Origin: Crotophaga sulcirostris
Taxonomy: Eukaryota; Chordata; Aves; Cuculiformes; Crotophagidae
NCBI GenBank assembly: GCA_013397455.1
Contig: VYZB01000239.1
Location: 242,725-306,724 of the forward strand
Length of the DNA: 64,000 nucleotides
Reading direction: 5' to 3'
This document shows positions 58,921-64,000 of this stretch, one piece after another (the first letter of the stretch is position 1; the number at the start of each line of letters is the position of its first letter). The notes under the pieces were generated by a model. That model was given only the letters and a program-made list of their open reading frames with translations. It searched no databases and was not told the origin of the DNA. A program made the translations under genes and the position numbers.

Positions 58921-61199
58921 GTAAGTATTTCTCAAAATATCCTCTTATGTAACTCTATGGTCGTAATTTTTCAAGATCTGCTTTTGCTTTTAAAAGCAAC
59001 AAATAGTTGATAGTAAACACTACCAGTCCTCAACCTGACCTGCTATACTATTAAGCTTTTTTTTTTGTACATATACCTGACTACCAGACAGCAAAGTGTC
59101 CACGTACGTAATAATTTAACTGACAAGTAAAGGCTCCATTTCCCAGTTACACTGCATTTAAACAGACATCAGAGGTTACAAATCAATACTTTTTAAAGCA
59201 CTAATCATTATTTGAAGAAAATAAATCTTCATATTAACATCAAGCAAAGAAACTCCTCTAGTTATCCATTTTCATGAAAAACATGATTTAAGACCACCAA
59301 ATAATTTCCATCACTAATATAGCACAAGACATAGTTTAGATGATTGATATATAAGTATCAGATCTTACTTTCACTGCATATTATGTTTTTGGGTTTTTTT
59401 TCCTGCTGCAGTTGAACATGGCTTTGCTAGTAAGATTCTACTAATTCTACAACCTTTACAAAGGGGAGAAAAGCCAAAAGAAAAACAAACGCTGTATTTA
59501 CAGAAGGCTATTTCCAAGTCCAATTATAATTACAAGAAAACTAAAAAAAATCCATTAAATAGATCTAACACTCCAAATAGATTTGACACAGTGGTACTTT
59601 AAATCAAATCTCCTAATAAGATTTTTTCTTTTGGTAAAATAAGCCGTGGCTTCAGAGTCGGTTTATACAAAGTGACAGCTTGAACAATTTTGAAATGTTG
59701 CTAGTTAGAGGAGAAAAAGAAAAAAATCTAACCCCATTGTCACTATGGTAATTATTTCACAATGGCTGATGTTAAATGGGCAGTCCTGTGGCCTAAGAAG
59801 CAGCTGAATCCTGCATTGTCCTTGCATGATAAAAAGATTTGAAAGTCTGAAAAGCAGAGGAACGGAATCTCACAGCTTCTTAGACTTCGCTCTGAAAGGG
59901 CCATTGTAACATCATCATAAATCCTGGGCTCCCCAGGCACTTGACAACTAAAGCAGTGGACAATAGAATTCTTGTGTTGAACAAAACAGTCCTTGTCTGC
60001 CAAGGGGCTTATCTGCTTCATTTACAAATGTCTTTCATTGTACCAAAATAATTCCCTATTAGAAAAGCTATTAGGAACAGAACTAAATAAATATTCACAG
60101 CTTTGTGGTCTGTTTGGCAAAATGAATAAACTAAAACAATCAAGGGGCACGCAAACTATGAGATTTAAATCCAGGAAACCCAAAACAAGCCCAAACCTCG
60201 ATTTATTTTCCTCTCTTCGTTCTCCCTTTTCCTCATTGCAGGGAATTACACTGACTGCACATTTGTCTTTATAAAAAAGACCTAGATACATTACACCCAC
60301 TAAGAGAGGTGGAAAATATTAGAAATGTGCAAAGATGTCACATTGGAGCAAAATGGTATCCAATGTGCTTTTAAAGTTAAATATTTCCAGAAGAGCAATT
60401 ACAGAAATAAACTTGGGAACATATCAGAGATTGTAATGAAAGAGAGACAAAATAGTTACAATCATAAAAAGGATTTATGCTGTGGATTTATAACTACATA
60501 TGTTTAAGCCCTTGTTACTGAGAGATACAAAGGCATTAGGGATCAGTTTCTGAAATGAAATGGTCACCAGATTATCGTAGTTTTTTCCAAGCCCAGCAAA
60601 AATTCTGGCAGCTATCACAGAAATGAGTGAAAGAGATGAAAATATTCCAAATATATAAATATATATGCACACACAACTTTTAACGAAATCAGAATTCCAT
60701 TGCATCAGGTTTCCATATAAACAGTTATTTTTTTACAATTTACTAGAAAAGTGCTTACGGAAAGACAATTTACACTACAAACAATTATTAAGGAAAAACC
60801 CTGCCAATCTAAAGTATTGCTCAAGTAAACAGAACTGACCATATTTAGAGTGCCAGAATAAGCTGTATGGCTGAATTAAAACCTGAAAAAGTTGAAGATT
60901 TTTGACGGAATTACTGATCATAAAATACTTATACAAATCCAATATGGTAACAGTGTTTTCACACAGCTCAGGCAAATGGGTTGACTGGCTGAACAGCGTT
61001 TTTTCCTGTGTCTAATTATTACAAGCCTGCAAAACCTACAAATATTTCCAACATGCACATTAAATAGATATTCAAGTGGGAAAAATAAGTATTCAGTACA
61101 TACACAATAACCGACAGTACAGTTAAAATAGAAATAAGAAGTCTAACATTTAAAATAAAAATAACACAGGTTTAAGCTCACAGTCACAAGAAAGAATCC

Positions 61200-61420
61200 A
61201 TGATTAGGAATATGTGAGCTTGAATTGCAGCCTGACCCTGCCATACGCCACTTAACCTTGGAGCCATTTCTAAAAGCAAACAAAGGCACACTGTAAAACA
61301 TTTCACCTACGAAAAATGTACAAATCAGTATAAAAATCAGAGAAAAGAGGCCTGAATTCAGATCTCCCACGTGTCAGCTGAGTATCCTTACTGTTTGGGT
61401 GCAGAGCTCACCATTCTTTC
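61200..61420. repeat. Possible ancient tRNA-derived or MIR-like SINE (very diverged)
   Basis: CTTGAATTGCAGCCTGACCC and CACTTAACCTTGGAGCC recall the MIR core order. CTGAATTCAGATCTCCCACG, then GTCAGCTGAGTATCCTTA, recalls the reverse complement of a tRNA-related head found in amniote SINEs. The similarity is impressionistic and boundaries are uncertain. Confidence 0.25.
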
Positions 61421-62007
61421 TCTCACTTTCTCTCCTCAGTGAATAATTAACTGTTCTAAAGATATAAGTCCTGATTTAACATAAAGTTTAAACTTGAGTT
61501 CTCATGTGTAACTTTTTGACGTTTGCTATTCTATGCTAAGCATCACCAAAACTCCTCTTTTTCTTGAACCTGTATCATCTGCATAAATATATTTTGCATA
61601 AAGTTATTCTGATGATTTAGGCTATTCAGGAATATATCTTCAAAAGCTGTTTCCTGCCAGCTCTCGTAGTTTTATTCTAGTTCCTATTACACGAGAGAAA
61701 ACTACACCATATTTTTATATAGTCAGCAGTCTCTGTTCAGGTATAAAAAAGTGGACCTGCACTCAAGTTTAAGACTCTTGGTTCAAAACTGGCATTTAGC
61801 TCAGCTAAATGGGTGCCTTGACTAGGAGGATAGTGTCCTTGGCTATATGTAAATTGCTTCTGCAAGAGATTATCTTAGCATCTAAATAAGCTTATGCTTT
61901 GAATCACCTTCCAGGAGAATCTATCTTTTCCTTTTACTACCGGTAGCTAAGCCAAGTATAGTGAATCCCCATATGCAGTAGCTAATATAGCATCCTAAAA
62001 AAATTTA

Positions 62008-62105
62008 AATGAGAAGAGGCCTCTCGAGGTCATCTGGTCCTGCCCCACCAGTGAAAGCAGCACCAATTTCAAAGGTACTTTAGGTCACTGAGGCTGTCGT
62101 TTCAT
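62008..62105 (-). repeat. Old CR1 LINE fragment
   Basis: The plus strand reads GAAGAGGCCTCTCGAGGTCA, CTGGTCCTGCCCCACCAGTG and AGCAGCACCAATTTCAAAGG, matching the order of the GAGGTCATCTGGTCCAACCCC and AGCAGGGCCAACTTC blocks of CR1. Terminal octamers are lost. Confidence 0.65.
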
Positions 62106-64000
62106 TAAAGTCAATAGCAGAAGTTAGAAGCTAACCAAGGTCTTTCTATGTGGACATAAGAGCTTTAAGGGCTTAGCTTCTTACGCTAAAAGGCAGACAC
62201 TGAAAAGTAATAGAACAAAACAAAGGGCAATAATTGCATCAGAAAGAATAAAGAGGCAATCTTGCATAATCTGCCTTACCAATACATTTGTACGGAATTA
62301 CAGGGTCTATCGGCAGGTCAGGGCCAATGATTTGATGACTGACCACCTTTCAGGGTCCCGGGCGAGGGGCACATTTCCACTACTCTCTATGTGCTCCTGA
62401 GCACCCAGAGCACCTGCAGCATACGTAAGGGGTACCCTATGTTGACCAGCAGTGATGGAGGAGCACACGTTTCCTCTGTTATTGGCTTCCACCAATTTGC
62501 AGCATTTGAACACTTTAGATTGTTTTTATTACCTCTTGGTTCTGAGGCAGGAAAGCGCCAATATCTGCATTGCACAGCACAGAGTTCAGTCCTGGAAGAG
62601 CTAAGTTTTCAGCCCATGATTCACATAAGAAGCCTGCCATAAGATGAGGCTTGAAAATAGATTTTGAACCCAAGATTTTTACCGTCCTATACCTTCCTCC
62701 AGAAGGAGAGAAGGACCACGAGGAATGCCTTGTGGAAGGCAGGTCATGTAAAAAGGCAGGACACGCATGAACAGGATAAAACTCAAGAGCTACAGAGGTT
62801 TCTCACAAACTAGATTCTGGTAAACAGCCTGTTCCTCTTTTATATTAACTATTCTGATTTTACATTCTACTCTCTACCAAAGTGATTTTCCCTTGGTGTT
62901 CCGACCCCTTGACCATACTTTTGAATGCCTACTAGCAGCAGGTTGCAATGCCACAAGCAGGGAATCAGTGGGCATGACTACTTCCAAACACTGGCACTGA
63001 GAAGTAGTCGACCGTCCTGAATACTAAGCTGTTAGATGAGAAGGCCACGAATGATGGCAGAAATCTAAAACACACTAAAAAGCAGAATAGCTCTATACTC
63101 TCATGAGAGACAAACCCACATCTTAACACTTTTCGGAATATGAACAGACTGCAGACTAAAGCCTGTCTCATCTGTCCAAGGCCACATTAAATAGCAGTAA
63201 GAGAAAAGGTTCATGTGGGCTCACAAGGAACAAATTAACTCCCCTCAAAAAAGCTCTGTACAGATCACATGAGCGCCCAGGCCCTGTGCTCACTCAATAC
63301 AATATGACTTTATAAGGTTTTTTCTTGCTTTTGGGTCACAAGTGCCTGAAGGTAGACGATAGGGCCTTGAGGATAAAGTCTGTATTAATTAGCTTCATGC
63401 GGCTTCAGTCCCATCCTATCCAGGTACTAAGAATACAAGTGGATTGGGAGGCCTGAAGGCAGGTATGTTCTGTCATTCTAAATATCATAAATCAAGCCCT
63501 CTGTTTCAATGTTTCCAACTTCTCTGAGTTTCTTCTAGAAACTAAATTTGGAAGATGAGAATCTATAGCAAGTAGATATACACTTTTTATACATGCATGC
63601 CTATATAGATATATATGCATACAAATAAATCTTAAAATTATTTCATACAACTTTTTAATGCATAAAACTTTTTTCTGTGTATCTCACTGTACAGAATTTT
63701 AATTCCCTGCATTTGGAAAAAATTGTTCATTCGTTGTCTAGAAGCTTGACTTTTTATATTTGCTGTCTAACAGATTACCTTAAATGTATGTTCTTGAACC
63801 ACCACCAGTAAAATGTTCACATATATTCTCTCTTGGATAAAAACATACATACAAAGCATACAAAATCAGTTACTATCATTGCAAGAGGCATACAGAATAG
63901 CTCTAAAGACTTCTAACTCACTCTGGAACTCAGTTTGCACCAGTAGCATATGTCAGAGACTACTAGAGTGGAATCTTGTCATCATTGAAATATTTTTATG

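Larger units (their letters stand above)
36549..64000 (-). other. Upstream of the CDH11 start-codon exon: 5' intron and/or upstream DNA
   Basis: 27.5 kb with no coding exon of any family I recognise. It carries CR1 fragments at 40735, 43101, 49978, 53893, 55271 and 62008, an ATT/GTT microsatellite at 52581, a GC-rich patch at 39387-39545, one exon-like segment at 58845-58920 (plus strand) and a possible ancient SINE near 61200-61420. From memory, mammalian CDH11 has long introns separating its non-coding first exons, so most of this is probably intronic. The promoter was not identified. Confidence 0.55.

Overview
This is vertebrate nuclear DNA and most likely avian. It is AT-rich and gene-poor, its introns follow the GT-AG rule, and its interspersed repeats are almost all short 5'-truncated CR1 LINE fragments. 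Many of these keep the CR1 3' end (ATTCTATG-type octamers or the related TATCACAG form), which is typical of bird genomes. There are no bacterial-style operons. The species cannot be named from the window.

The one gene I can identify is cadherin-11 (CDH11, OB-cadherin, a type II classical cadherin), on the minus strand. All eleven coding exons are present at 17969-36382, each with splice sites and compatible phases. Joined, they total 2379 bp (792 codons plus stop) with no frameshift or internal stop. Human CDH11, recalled from memory, is 796 residues; the four-residue difference falls at the EC4/EC5 border. The protein runs signal peptide, propeptide with a furin-type RSKR site, five cadherin repeats, one transmembrane helix, and a cytoplasmic tail with p120-catenin and beta-catenin binding regions.

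Layout: 1-15571 is intergenic DNA downstream of CDH11, with a 560-base assembly gap at 4175-4734, a 63-nt pure pyrimidine tract and two CR1 pieces. About 15572-17968 is the inferred 3'UTR. 17969-36382 holds the coding exons and ten introns. The exon with the start codon also carries 166 nt of 5'UTR with two small upstream ORFs. 36549-64000 is the intron and/or upstream region that should lead to the non-coding first exon(s) and promoter. I could not locate these with confidence, and they may lie beyond the window. This stretch carries six CR1 pieces and one unexplained exon-like segment on the plus strand (58845-58920).

I found no undescribed multi-gene system. The observations most worth checking are the plus-strand exon-like segment at 58845-58920, the weak donor after coding exon 9 that reads into an open, sequon-rich intronic tail, and the two uORFs ahead of CDH11.
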